A stretch of 64,000 bases of DNA from Opitutia bacterium (GTDB lineage Bacteria > Verrucomicrobiota > Verrucomicrobiia > Opitutales > Opitutaceae): NCBI GenBank assembly GCA_016217545.1, contig JACRHT010000017.1, forward strand, positions 682,001 to 746,000. Direction: 5' to 3'. This document shows positions 34,997 through 44,445 of this stretch, one piece after another (within the stretch, counting starts at the first letter, position 1; every line of letters begins with the position of its first letter). The position numbers and the translations under genes are program-made. The notes below the pieces were generated by a model that saw only the letters and a list, made by a program, of their open reading frames with translations, had not been told where the DNA came from and made no database searches.

Positions 34997-35985
34997 AGCC
35001 ATCCCCTTCCCCGAACCCCGCGGCCGAGGACCAAGCCGCACTCTGGGCCGCGCGCCTCGATGGCTCCGATCTCTCCTCGGACGACCGCGCCGCGCTCGAC
35101 GCTTGGCTCGCCGCCGCGCCGGACCACCGCGCGCTCCTCTCGTCCTATTGCCAATTTTCCGCGAACCTCGAACAGCAGATGCCGTTGCTTGCAGGTATCG
35201 GGGATCAGGTTGCGGAAATCCCCCCGGCACCAAGGCTCGCCTCGTCGCGTCCCTGGTCGCGCTGGCCGATTTGGGCCGGAGCGACGCTCGCAGCGGCGGC
35301 GGCAGTCGCCTTGGTGTTCCACATCGCCTCTCCCGCGGCTCGCGTCGAGACGACCGTCACGGCGGTGGGCCAACGCCAAACCCTCGCACTCACCGACGGC
35401 TCGTCGGTCGAACTCAACGCCCACACCAGCCTGCGCGTCGAGTTCACCCGCACCGAGCGCCGCGTGCGGCTCGCCTCCGGACAGGCGTTCTTCACCGTCA
35501 CGCCCGATGCCGCGCGCCCGTTCCTCGTCGAGACGCCCGACGGCACTGTCCGCGTGACCGGCACGGCCTTCGATGTTCTTGCAGCCCCGGCCACACTCCA
35601 CGTCACGGTCGCCTCCGGCAAAGTCCGCGTGCGCCCCCTGCGCGCCGAGCCCGTCGATCTCCTGCCGGGCAGCCAGCTCGCCATCGACGGCGATAACATT
35701 GTCCAGCGCACGCTCGACGCGGCCGCCCTCGAACGCGCACTCGCCTGGCGCCAAGGTCTCGCCATCTTCGCCGGCACGCGCCTCGATGAGGCCCTCGCCC
35801 TGCTCGCGCGCTACCATGGCCGCACGTTCCACGCCGCCCCGGAAGTCGCCGCGCGCACCGTCGGCGGACGTTTCAGCCTCGACGACCTCGACGGATTCTT
35901 CAGCGGCATCGAAGACAGCCTGCAGGTCAAAGTCCGCCGCGATGAGAATGGCGGCTACCTCGTCGTCCCCGCCCACGCGCCTTGA
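34993..35985 (+). CDS. FecR-like anti-sigma factor / signal transducer
   Basis: 330 aa. The cytoplasmic N-terminus has the DUF4880 pattern (AALWAARLDGSDLSSDD and WLAAAPDHR), residues ~88-112 form one helix (WAGATLAAAAAVALVFH), and the periplasmic FecR domain follows with LTDGSSVELNAHTSLRVEF and GQAFFTVTPDAARPFLVETP. The end (LDEALALLARYHG, GGRFSLDDLDG) resembles the STN-like fold that contacts the receptor. It is coupled to the sigma gene before it and the receptor gene after it (TTGA overlap). Confidence 0.93.
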   Translation: MKPSPSPNPAAEDQAALWAARLDGSDLSSDDRAALDAWLAAAPDHRALLSSYCQFSANLEQQMPLLAGIGDQVAEIPPAPRLASSRPWSRWPIWAGATLAAAAAVALVFHIASPAARVETTVTAVGQRQTLALTDGSSVELNAHTSLRVEFTRTERRVRLASGQAFFTVTPDAARPFLVETPDGTVRVTGTAFDVLAAPATLHVTVASGKVRVRPLRAEPVDLLPGSQLAIDGDNIVQRTLDAAALERALAWRQGLAIFAGTRLDEALALLARYHGRTFHAAPEVAARTVGGRFSLDDLDGFFSGIEDSLQVKVRRDENGGYLVVPAHAP

Positions 35986-38900
35986 ACCGCTTCGCCGTCG
36001 CCGTGCGTCAGTTCTTCCGTGTTCTCGTTCGCGCGCTGCCGCTGCTCTGCTTCGCCCTCGCCTCGAACCCATCGAGCCGGGCCGCGCCGCGCGACTTCTC
36101 GCTGCCCGCGCAATCCGCCGCGCAGGCACTGCTCGCCTTTTCCGCCCAGGCCGAAGTCGAGGTCCTCTTCGCCTTCGACGAACTCGACCGCGTGGCCGCC
36201 CATGCCGTGTCCGGCCGACTCGAGCCCGAGGCCGCGCTCGCTCAACTTCTCGAAGGCACCGGCTTCGTCGGCCGCCGCAATCGCGCCGGCAAGTTCCTTG
36301 TGCGCGCCGCGCCCGCGACCGGCGCGGTCCACGGCCGCATCCTGCTTCCGGATGGCCGCGGCATCGCCGGCATCGCCGTGCGCTTGCTCGGCACCGCCAA
36401 GGCGACCGCCACCGACCGCGATGGCGAATTCAACTTCGACGCCGTGCCCGCGGGAAGCTGGCGGCTGCACGTCGCCTCCGACGGTTTCCAACCGGTCGAA
36501 CTCGTCGATCTCACCGTGGAGCCGCATCGCGTGCTCACGCTCGCGCCAGTGCGCTTGCGGCTGGGCAGCGACGTCACCGTGCTCGCGCCCTACACCGTCA
36601 ACGCCGAGTCGAACTCGCTCCGCACCTCACGCAACCCCGTGCTCATCGCGCGGCGCGCCGCCGGCAATCTCGACCTGCCGCGCACCGTCGACGACGCGCT
36701 GCCGTTCGCCGTCTACAACCGCGACCAGATCGTCCGCAGCGGCGCGGTCAACCTGAACCAGTTTCTCAGCCGCGAACTGCTCGACAGCGACGCCGCCGCG
36801 AGCCCCGCAGAATCGAGCACCGAGACCAGCCTCGTGACGACCGGCAGCTCCAACCTCCAACTGCGCGGCTTCGAGCGCGACGAAACCATCATCTTCATCA
36901 ACGGCCGCCGCCTGCCCGAGACAATCCAAGACGTCTCCGGCCGCCTCGGCGCGCCGGACGTCAACATCGTCCCGCTCAGCCTCATCGAACAGGTCGAAGT
37001 CCTGCCCGTCTCCGCGGCCGCGCTCTACGGCGGCAACGCCGTCGGCGGCGTGATTAATCTCGTGCTGCGCCCGGAGTTCAACTCCACCGAGGTGCACACG
37101 TCCTACACCAACACGCTCGCGGGCTACGACGCGCCCGAAAAGACGGTGGCACTGCTGCACGGCCGCACGTTGCTCGACGGCCGGTTGCGCGTGCGGCTCA
37201 ACGCCACGTTCAGCCGCAACCTGCCGCCCACCGAGGCCGAACTCGGGTTGATCGCGGCGCGGCCGGTCGACACCGCCAGCGATCAGATTTTTCGCGCCAC
37301 GCCGAATGTGCGCAGCCTCGACGGCGCGCCCGTGTTGCCCGGCGGCTCCTCACGCTTCACGTCCGTCGCGCCCGGGGCCGACGGCCTTGGAGGACTCGCC
37401 GCCTTCGCCGGACGCGATGGCGTGCGCAGCACCGCGCTGTTCCGCACTCCGGGCGGTTTCTCGTCCTCGCCGGCGACGCGCGACTACGCCTACGGCCGCC
37501 GGCAGGACCGCGCGACGTGGTTTGGCTCGCTCAATTACGATCTCACCCCGCGCGTGCAGCTCGGCCTCGACGGCTCGTATTCCGCCACACAACTCGACCG
37601 CGGCTACAACGTCTTCTCGCAAGACTTACGCCTGCCGGCGACGTCGCCGTTCAACCCTTTCGGACGCGAAGTGGCCGTCTCGCTCAACGAAATCCCCCGC
37701 GCCCTCGGCCCCGACTACACGCGCGTCCGCCAGGAAGCCTACTCGGTGCTGGCAGGCGCGTTGATCCGCCTGCCCGCTGAGTGGCGCGTGGCGACCGACC
37801 TGCAATTCGCACGCTCGGTCACGCGGCTGCGCGGCATCGTCGAAGTCGATCCCACCGCTTGGCAGCGCCTCGTCGACCAAGGTCGCTACAACCCGCTGCG
37901 CGACACGCAAACCACCGACGCACCTGCGGCATTCTACGACGAGGCGCTGGTCTTCTACGGTGGCCGCGGCCAGACGGTGACATTCAGTGACTACGACGCG
38001 CTCGACGCCGCCGTCCGCGCCACGAATCAGGACATCACGCTGCCCACCGGCCGCGCGGTCGTAAACGCCGGTGTCGACTACCGCCGCAACCACCGCGCGT
38101 CTTACGTGGACTACCGTCGCTATGGCAACGGCGGCATCGTCGGCGACACGCAGACGTGGGGCGCGCGCTCGATCGAACGCTACAGCGGCTTCGGCGAACT
38201 GCAGGCGCCGCTGCTCCCCTCCGCTTGGCTGCCGCGCTGGCTCGCGTCGCTCGAAGCCGACGTCGCCGCCCGCTACATCGCCTCAAACAACGCCAGCGAA
38301 GCCTACGTCGCCCCCACGCTCGCCCTCAAAGCCGAGTTCGTCGGCGGCCTGGCTTTTCGCGGCAGCTTCAGCACCTCGAGCCGCTTCCCTACCCCGGGCA
38401 TGAGCCGGCAAATCGTCGCGCCCGGCGGCGGCACTGGCGGCAGCGAGGGCACCTTCATCTTCGACCCCATCCTCCAGCAAGGCTACGTGGTCAACGCCAC
38501 GCAGCCAGTCGACCCCGGACTCAAAACCGAGGACGCGATCACTCAAACCGCCGGCGTGATCTTCCAGCGCGGCCGCACGCGCCGCCTCCGCCTCGCGCTC
38601 GATTTCGTGGATACGCGCAAGACCAACGAACTCTTCGACCTGAAGGCTCAGGACGCCGTGAACCTCGAAACGGTCTTGCCGGATCGCGTGCGCCGCGACG
38701 CCTCCGGTCGCATCACGCAGGTTTCCGGCGGCATCATCAACGCCGCACGCCGCCACTCCCAGAACTGGAACTTCTCGACCGACGTGAGCCTGCCCGCCAT
38801 CGGCGGCGGCACGCTCGATCTCTATTCACGCTGGGTCTACTTCCAGCGCTACGATCGCCAGCTGTTGCCCGGCAGCCGCGTCGTCGACCAAATCGACCAC

Positions 38901-39278
38901 CCCGACGGCTCGATGTCGAACGTCCATCTGCTGCGCCACCGCCTCAACGTCGGCGCGAGTTGGAATCGTCCCGCCTGGGGCCTCGGCGCCGACGCCCACT
39001 ACTTCGGTTCGCGCCGGCTCCCCGATTTTGAATGGGCTTCGCAAGGCTCCGACCGCATCGCGTCCACCTGGCAAGCCGACGTCTACATCCAGGGCGATCT
39101 CGCCCGCTGGCTGCCGTGGACAGACGCCCACCACGGCCTGCGCGCACAACTCCGCGTGAACAACGTCTTCGCCGCCGCCTTCCCGCGCTACGTCAACGCC
39201 CCCTCCGGTGCCGGCGTGCAATCCTACGGCGACTGGCGCGGCCGCACGCTCTCCCTCTCGCTCACGGCGACGTTTTGA
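35982..39278 (+). CDS. TonB-dependent outer-membrane receptor with STN signalling domain
   Basis: 1098 aa from a TTG that overlaps the FecR stop. Signal peptide to about residue 38; STN domain ~40-105 (FSLPAQSAAQALLAFSAQ, SGRLEPEAALAQLLEGTGF); a carboxypeptidase-regulatory-like beta domain ~115-190 (GRILLPDGRGIAGIAVRL); plug from ~200 (TIIFINGRRLPETIQD, ALYGGNAVGGVINLVL); then the 22-strand barrel ending in a Phe (LSLSLTATF). The STN domain and FecI/FecR operon make it a signalling receptor taking up an unknown substrate; carbohydrate or a metal chelate are both possible. Its position in a glycan cluster does not prove a sugar ligand. Confidence 0.94.
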   Translation: MNRFAVAVRQFFRVLVRALPLLCFALASNPSSRAAPRDFSLPAQSAAQALLAFSAQAEVEVLFAFDELDRVAAHAVSGRLEPEAALAQLLEGTGFVGRRNRAGKFLVRAAPATGAVHGRILLPDGRGIAGIAVRLLGTAKATATDRDGEFNFDAVPAGSWRLHVASDGFQPVELVDLTVEPHRVLTLAPVRLRLGSDVTVLAPYTVNAESNSLRTSRNPVLIARRAAGNLDLPRTVDDALPFAVYNRDQIVRSGAVNLNQFLSRELLDSDAAASPAESSTETSLVTTGSSNLQLRGFERDETIIFINGRRLPETIQDVSGRLGAPDVNIVPLSLIEQVEVLPVSAAALYGGNAVGGVINLVLRPEFNSTEVHTSYTNTLAGYDAPEKTVALLHGRTLLDGRLRVRLNATFSRNLPPTEAELGLIAARPVDTASDQIFRATPNVRSLDGAPVLPGGSSRFTSVAPGADGLGGLAAFAGRDGVRSTALFRTPGGFSSSPATRDYAYGRRQDRATWFGSLNYDLTPRVQLGLDGSYSATQLDRGYNVFSQDLRLPATSPFNPFGREVAVSLNEIPRALGPDYTRVRQEAYSVLAGALIRLPAEWRVATDLQFARSVTRLRGIVEVDPTAWQRLVDQGRYNPLRDTQTTDAPAAFYDEALVFYGGRGQTVTFSDYDALDAAVRATNQDITLPTGRAVVNAGVDYRRNHRASYVDYRRYGNGGIVGDTQTWGARSIERYSGFGELQAPLLPSAWLPRWLASLEADVAARYIASNNASEAYVAPTLALKAEFVGGLAFRGSFSTSSRFPTPGMSRQIVAPGGGTGGSEGTFIFDPILQQGYVVNATQPVDPGLKTEDAITQTAGVIFQRGRTRRLRLALDFVDTRKTNELFDLKAQDAVNLETVLPDRVRRDASGRITQVSGGIINAARRHSQNWNFSTDVSLPAIGGGTLDLYSRWVYFQRYDRQLLPGSRVVDQIDHPDGSMSNVHLLRHRLNVGASWNRPAWGLGADAHYFGSRRLPDFEWASQGSDRIASTWQADVYIQGDLARWLPWTDAHHGLRAQLRVNNVFAAAFPRYVNAPSGAGVQSYGDWRGRTLSLSLTATF

Positions 39279-39369
39279 GCGGCGAGCCTGGCGAAATTTC
39301 TCGGGCACCGATGGCGGAAGTCAGCCGACGGAATGTCGTGGATGACGAACGGCCCCACATCGCCCCGTC

Positions 39370-41574
39370 ATGTCATCCGATAAAATCCTCGTGCTCGCGC
39401 GCCCGGCGTTCCTCGTCGCCTTCCTGATCCCGGCCATCGGCCTGGCGCAGACTTCCACTTGGATTGCGCCCGCCTCCGGCTCACAAGCGTGGGCCGATCC
39501 CACCAACTGGAGTGACGGCGTGCCAAACTCCCTGAGCGCGATCGCCGTGTTTCCGACCTCGCCTCCGAGCGGAGGGAACTTCGCCATCATCAGCGGCACC
39601 GACATCACGCTCGCTGCGCTCGACTTGCCGCGAGGAGAAGTTCAGGTGGGTGGCGTTGATCGCGCGGGCCCGGCCGGCGCACTTCAAGCGGCCACACTCA
39701 CCATCAGCGGCGCCGGCGTATCACCTGCAGGTGATCACGGTAGATTGTCTGTGCCGAACGGCACCCTGCGTTTCGCAGCCGCCTCGGTCTTCCAAGGCGA
39801 CATCCTAGCCACAGTCTACAACACCTTCTTCAACGCGCGCTCCGCCGTGATCTTCGCCGACAGCTCCGTCGATCGCGGCCATATCCTCGTCGGTGCAGGA
39901 AGAGGTAACGGCAGCTTGGAATTCCGCGACGCGTCCATCCTTGATGGCGGCGAGATTGCCATGAACTCATTTCTCGGAGGTTCGCTGGTTGTTTTCCGGG
40001 ACCAGTCGTCCGTGCGCGATGGACTCGTTCGCACCGTTTCATCGATCGATTGTGCCACCATTCGCATTCAAGACGCCGCCAACACCGCAGGGTTGGCAAT
40101 TGTCGGCACGAATTCGATCGCCGGCATGATCCGCATCGATGCAACCGAAGCAACCGGTCCCGTCGCGATAAAATCGATCAGCGGCAACGTCGATATCGCA
40201 ATGGGGAACAATCCGCTCCGCGTCGGCGGCGACCTCTCGCTGGCGTCCGGCAGCCAGCTGTCGCTGACCTCGCCCGCCACCGCCAATGTAAGTGTTGGCG
40301 GCACCGCCAGTCTCGACGGTGCACTGAACCTCGGAGCGCTGCCGGTCGCCGCGCAGGTCGGCAGCCACCGCTATCCCGTCGTCGCCGCGAGTAGAATTGT
40401 CAGCCGGTTCACCACCACCAACGGACTGCCCAGCTCCACCGCGATGCTCAAGGCTGCCTTGGAATACACGGCGACCGACGTGGCCGTCCGGTTGCAGCAG
40501 CAATCCTTCGCCGGCCTCGCCGCCGCCAACTCGCCCGCCTCCACCGCGCTCGGCGTCCATCTCGATGAGACCCTCGCGACGGCCCAAGCCGGCTACTTCG
40601 ATCTGCTCGCCGGCCTCAACCGTATGACCGCCACTGACGACGTGCGCACCGCACTCGCCGCACTGACCCCAGATCGCTACGCGGAACTGCCCGATCAAGC
40701 GTTCGTCCAATCCGCCGCTCGCCACGCCGGGATCGAACGCCAGCTCGACGCCCCCAATAGCGTGTTCTTCTCCGCACGTCATACCCGCCGCGAGCGCGAC
40801 GCGAACGGCGAACACCCGCGCTCTGTCGCATCGTCGGATGGCGGCATCGCCGGCGCCGTCTGGCGCGGGAGCACGTGGACGCTAGCCACCAGCGTGGCAA
40901 GAGACGAAGAGACCGTCCAACTCGACGAAGTCGGCAGCCGATCGTCGAATCGCAGCATCACTCCCGGGTTGCATGGGCGATGGAGCGCCGGTCCGGTCCA
41001 CCTCGATGCGACAATCGCGTTCACTCAGCACGAATACTCGCTTCGCCGCCGCATCACCTACTCCGGTTTCGACGCGCTCGCGGTTGCCCATCCCACGGCC
41101 AAGCAGTGGGACTTTTCGCTCACGGCCGCGCGCGACTTCCGCAGTCCGCGTGGGCAGCTCACGGTTGAAGTGGGCGCACTGGAGTCCACCTGGCGCGCCG
41201 GTGACTTCAGCGAATCGGCCGCAGGCAACGCAGGCATGCATTTCGCCGACTGGCGCAATCGCTCGCTACGCCTTCTCGCGGGTCTCAACCTCGCGCCTGC
41301 GCCGAGCCGCTCGAAGTGGAGCCCGCATCTTGCGATCCGCTGGCTGCACGAACTCGATCGCGACCGGAGCGTCCCATCGCACTTTGCCTCGGGCGACACG
41401 GACTATTACCTCGCGCCCGGACGGCCAGCCGAGGCCGACGAGTTGCAAGCCGACGTCGGCGTTTACTGGCAAGCCACCCGCCACGTGGGGATCTCGATCG
41501 CTGCAAACCTCGCCACGAGCGGTCAGCGCTCCGCTTCCACCGGCCTTTCCGGTGCCTGTCGCTGGCAATTTTGA
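39370..41574 (+). CDS. Autotransporter-like surface protein (type V secretion)
   Basis: 734 aa, ATG at 39370, 91 bp after the receptor. Signal peptide ending at GLA near residue 26, then TSTWIAPASGSQAWADPTNW, the W...NW opening common in autotransporter-associated beta-strand passengers. Residues ~30-340 are repetitive beta-helix-like (LSLASGSQLSLTSPA). Residues ~450-734 form a C-terminal barrel with alternating aromatic strands and a terminal Phe (CRWQF). No protease motif recognised. It may be an adhesin displayed at the cell surface. The DNA looks somewhat less G/C-rich than the glycan genes. Confidence 0.85.
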   Translation: MSSDKILVLARPAFLVAFLIPAIGLAQTSTWIAPASGSQAWADPTNWSDGVPNSLSAIAVFPTSPPSGGNFAIISGTDITLAALDLPRGEVQVGGVDRAGPAGALQAATLTISGAGVSPAGDHGRLSVPNGTLRFAAASVFQGDILATVYNTFFNARSAVIFADSSVDRGHILVGAGRGNGSLEFRDASILDGGEIAMNSFLGGSLVVFRDQSSVRDGLVRTVSSIDCATIRIQDAANTAGLAIVGTNSIAGMIRIDATEATGPVAIKSISGNVDIAMGNNPLRVGGDLSLASGSQLSLTSPATANVSVGGTASLDGALNLGALPVAAQVGSHRYPVVAASRIVSRFTTTNGLPSSTAMLKAALEYTATDVAVRLQQQSFAGLAAANSPASTALGVHLDETLATAQAGYFDLLAGLNRMTATDDVRTALAALTPDRYAELPDQAFVQSAARHAGIERQLDAPNSVFFSARHTRRERDANGEHPRSVASSDGGIAGAVWRGSTWTLATSVARDEETVQLDEVGSRSSNRSITPGLHGRWSAGPVHLDATIAFTQHEYSLRRRITYSGFDALAVAHPTAKQWDFSLTAARDFRSPRGQLTVEVGALESTWRAGDFSESAAGNAGMHFADWRNRSLRLLAGLNLAPAPSRSKWSPHLAIRWLHELDRDRSVPSHFASGDTDYYLAPGRPAEADELQADVGVYWQATRHVGISIAANLATSGQRSASTGLSGACRWQF

Positions 41575-41634
41575 GCGCGCGCCGTCGATTTCCCGCTTTC
41601 CCCTTCCTCGGCGGTTTGCTTCCGTGATCGGAGC

Positions 41635-42705
41635 ATGCGCGTCCTCATCACCGGCATTTGCGGTTTCGTCGGCAGCACGGTCGCACGCGTGCTCGTGGAG
41701 GCGGGCGGTTACGAGGTATGGGGATTCGACAATTTCATCCGCCCGGGCAGCGAAACGAATCGCGCGCCGCTGGCGCAACTCGGCGTGAAGGTCATCACGG
41801 CCGACCTGCGCTTCGCCGATCAAATCGATGCGTTGCCGCCCGCGGACTTCGTGATCGATGCGGCGGCGAACCCCAGCGTGCTCGCCGGCGTCGACGGCAA
41901 GACGAGTTCACGCGAGCTCGTCGACCACAACCTCACCGGCACGATCAACGTTCTCGAATACTGCAAGCGCCACCGCGCGGGCTTCATTCTCCTGAGCACC
42001 AGCCGCGTCTATTCGATCGCGCCGCTGGCCAGCCTCGCGGTCGCGGTCGAGCGTGACGCCTTCGTCCCCGACGTCAGCCGCCCGCTGCCGCCGCAGTTGA
42101 GCGCGGCGGGGTTGAACGAGGAATTCTCCACCGGCGCGCCGATCTCGCTCTACGGCGCCACCAAGCTCGCTTCCGAGGCGATGGCGCTCGAATACGGCGA
42201 AACATTTGGCTTTCCGGTCTTCATCAACCGCTGCGGCGTGCTCGCGGGCGCAGGCCAGTTCGGTCGCGCGGACCAAGGCATCTTTGCCTACTGGATCAAC
42301 GCGTGGCGGCGGAAGCGTCCGTTGAAATACCTCGGCTTCGGTGGCCTCGGCCATCAGGTGCGCGATTGCCTGCATCCGCGGGACTTGGTGCCGCTGTTGG
42401 AAAAACAGTTCCGCGCCGGCAAACTCGGCACAGCGGATCGGCTCATCAACCTCTCCGGTGGCGCCGCATCCGCCATGTCGCTCAAGCAACTCAGCGATTG
42501 GTGCGCCGGGCGCTTCGGTCCGCACACGGTGGCGCAGGACGGCACACCGCGGCCGTTCGACATCCCGTGGATCGTCCTGGACCACGCGAAAGCCACCCGG
42601 CTCTGGAACTGGCAACCGCGGACGGCCGCGTCGGCAATCCTCGACGAAATCGCCCGCCATGCCGAAGCGCACCCCGATTGGTTGGAGCTGTCTGCGCCCC
42701 GCTAG
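41635..42705 (+). CDS. NAD-dependent epimerase/dehydratase (extended SDR)
   Basis: 356 aa. TGICGFVGSTVARVL at residues 6-20 is the NAD-binding turn, STSRVYS holds the catalytic Ser, and SLYGATKLASEAM has the Tyr and Lys of Y-x-x-x-K. GFGGLGHQVRDCLHPRDLV and PWIVLDHAKATRLWNW are typical of nucleotide-sugar epimerases. It resembles the CDP-paratose 2-epimerase group, like the gene at 32776, but keeps the catalytic Tyr. Substrate not readable. Ends in a GC-rich hairpin. Confidence 0.87.
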   Translation: MRVLITGICGFVGSTVARVLVEAGGYEVWGFDNFIRPGSETNRAPLAQLGVKVITADLRFADQIDALPPADFVIDAAANPSVLAGVDGKTSSRELVDHNLTGTINVLEYCKRHRAGFILLSTSRVYSIAPLASLAVAVERDAFVPDVSRPLPPQLSAAGLNEEFSTGAPISLYGATKLASEAMALEYGETFGFPVFINRCGVLAGAGQFGRADQGIFAYWINAWRRKRPLKYLGFGGLGHQVRDCLHPRDLVPLLEKQFRAGKLGTADRLINLSGGAASAMSLKQLSDWCAGRFGPHTVAQDGTPRPFDIPWIVLDHAKATRLWNWQPRTAASAILDEIARHAEAHPDWLELSAPR

Positions 42706-42706
42706 C

Positions 42707-42735
42707 CCGGGCTTGCCCCGCAGCCCGGTTGTTGT
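42707..42735 (+). terminator. Possible weak terminator after the epimerase gene
   Basis: A perfect 7-bp stem (42707-42713 with 42722-42728) with an eight-base loop starts just after the stop codon and is followed by TTGTTGT instead of a pure T run. It could slow or stop transcription before the GT2 gene at 42747. Confidence 0.4.
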
Positions 42736-42746
42736 CGAATGGTCCG

Positions 42747-43502
42747 ATGCCCGCGGCCGCCGCGCCTCTCCGACTTTATTCGATCGTTATCCCTGCCCGG
42801 GACGAGCAGGACTCGCTGCCGCCCACGCTGACGGACATCTACGAGACCTTCACCCGCGAAGGCGTGCCGCACGAGATCGTGGTGGTCGACGACGGCAGCC
42901 GCGACCGCACTTGGACCGTGCTACAGGAGCTGAAGCAGAAGATTCCCACGCTCGCTCCCGTCCAAAATCCCGGCCCGCATGGCTTCGGCCGCGCCGTCGT
43001 CTACGGTCTTAACCATATGAAAGGCGATGCGGTCGCCATCATGATGGCCGACGCCTCCGACTCGCCCGCCGACGCCGTGAACTACTGGCGTCTGCTGAAC
43101 GACGGCTGGGATTGCGTCTTCGGCTCCCGTTTCGTCAAGGGCGGCGAGGTCATCGACTACCCACGCGTGAAGCTGCTCGTGAATCGCCTCGCGAATTTCT
43201 TCGTGCGAATCGGATTCAACATCCCGCTCAATGATACGACCAACGCCTTCAAGGCCTACCGCCGCACCGTGATCGAAGGCTGCCGGCCGTTTCTCGCGCC
43301 GCATTTCAACCTCACCGTCGAGATCCCGCTGAAAGCCATCGTCCGCGGCTACAGCTGGACCAGCATGCCGATTTCCTGGCGCAATCGCAAATACGGCGAG
43401 GCCAAGCTAAAGATCAAGGAGATGGGCAGCCGCTACTTTTTCATCTGCGCCTACGTCTGGCTGGAAAAGTATTTCTCCCGCGGCGACTACCGAAAAAAGT
43501 AA
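42747..43502 (+). CDS. GT2 glycosyltransferase, polyprenyl-phosphate sugar synthase-like
   Basis: 251 aa from ATG 42747. YSIVIPARDEQDSLPPTL at residues ~11-28, EIVVVDDGSRDRTW, GFGRAVVYGLNHMKGDAV, and the metal-binding region IMMADASDSPADA (DASD). DTTNAFKAYRRTVIEG and the final KIKEMGSRYFFICAYVWLEK match the DPM1/GtrB group. No membrane segment. Likely to make a lipid-linked sugar donor for the membrane glycosyltransferases in this region. Confidence 0.9.
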   Translation: MPAAAAPLRLYSIVIPARDEQDSLPPTLTDIYETFTREGVPHEIVVVDDGSRDRTWTVLQELKQKIPTLAPVQNPGPHGFGRAVVYGLNHMKGDAVAIMMADASDSPADAVNYWRLLNDGWDCVFGSRFVKGGEVIDYPRVKLLVNRLANFFVRIGFNIPLNDTTNAFKAYRRTVIEGCRPFLAPHFNLTVEIPLKAIVRGYSWTSMPISWRNRKYGEAKLKIKEMGSRYFFICAYVWLEKYFSRGDYRKK

Positions 43503-43565
43503 GTGTTCTCGCTCTCAAAACAGCGTGTTGACGCCCGCCGCACCACGCTGTCTCGTAACCGCTCC

Positions 43566-44438
43566 ATGATCTACCTGCTCGGAGGCTCCGGTTACGTCGG
43601 CCACGCCTATCAGGCCCTGCTCACGCGCAAGGGCATCCCGTTCCGCAATCTGCGGCGCGCGGACGTCAACTACGCCGACCGCGCCACGCTCACGGACCTG
43701 CTCCGTCGCGAAAAACCCGAGTTCCTGATCAACGCCGCCGGCTACACCGGCAAACCCAACGTCGACGCCTGCGAACTGCACAAGTCCGAGTGCCTCGATG
43801 GCAACGCCGTCCTCCCCGGCACCATCGCCCTCGCCTGCGCCGATGCCGGCGTGCCGTGGGGCCACGTCTCCTCCGGCTGCATCTACACCGGCGCGCGCAA
43901 GGACGGGTCCGGCTTCACCGAGACCGACACACCGAACTTTTCCTTCCGCACTAACAACTGCTCGTTCTACTCCGGCACGAAAGCCCTCGGCGAAGAGGTC
44001 CTCGCCGACAAACCGAGCGTCTACGTCTGGCGCCTGCGCATCCCCTTCAACGAAGTCGACAACCCGCGCAACTACCTCACGAAGCTCCAGCGCTACGCCA
44101 CGCTGCTCGAAGCCACCAACTCCATTTCGCAACTCGAAGAGTTCGTCGCCGCCACCTTCGCCTGCTGGGAGAAGCGTGTGCCCTTCGGCACCTACAACGT
44201 CACCAACCCCGGCCAGATCACCACGCACGAGGTCGTCGAGCTGATCAAGAAGACCGGCGTTTCCGACAAGAACTTCCAGTTCTTCAAAGACGAAGCCGAC
44301 TTCATGTCGAAAGCCGCCAAGACCCCACGCTCCAACTGCGTCATGAACTCCTCGAAGCTCGCCGCGACTGGCATCCGCATGACGGAGGTCCACGAAGCCG
44401 TCGAACGCGACCTGCGCCGCTGGGTGCGCTCCGCCTGA
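43566..44438 (+). CDS. dTDP-4-keto-6-deoxyglucose epimerase/reductase-like SDR (NRS/ER-like, rmlD position)
   Basis: 290 aa from ATG 43566. NAD(P)-binding [12 protein letters not shown] at residues 4-15, [16 protein letters not shown] at 55-70, SSGCIYTG at 102-109, [11 protein letters not shown] (Tyr135, Lys139), [20 protein letters not shown] at 158-177 and [13 protein letters not shown]. These words follow the plant bifunctional NRS/ER, which does both 3,5-epimerisation and 4-keto reduction, more closely than ordinary RmlD. Cys105 and Lys173 lie 68 residues apart, the same distance as the Cys and Lys I recall as the epimerase residues of the Arabidopsis enzyme (115 and 183). rmlB starts 7 bp after it and rmlA follows, while no rmlC is present. 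Probably makes dTDP-L-rhamnose or a related sugar. Confidence 0.8.
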   Translation: MIYLLGGSGYVGHAYQALLTRKGIPFRNLRRADVNYADRATLTDLLRREKPEFLINAAGYTGKPNVDACELHKSECLDGNAVLPGTIALACADAGVPWGHVSSGCIYTGARKDGSGFTETDTPNFSFRTNNCSFYSGTKALGEEVLADKPSVYVWRLRIPFNEVDNPRNYLTKLQRYATLLEATNSISQLEEFVAATFACWEKRVPFGTYNVTNPGQITTHEVVELIKKTGVSDKNFQFFKDEADFMSKAAKTPRSNCVMNSSKLAATGIRMTEVHEAVERDLRRWVRSA

Positions 44439-44445
44439 TTTCCCC

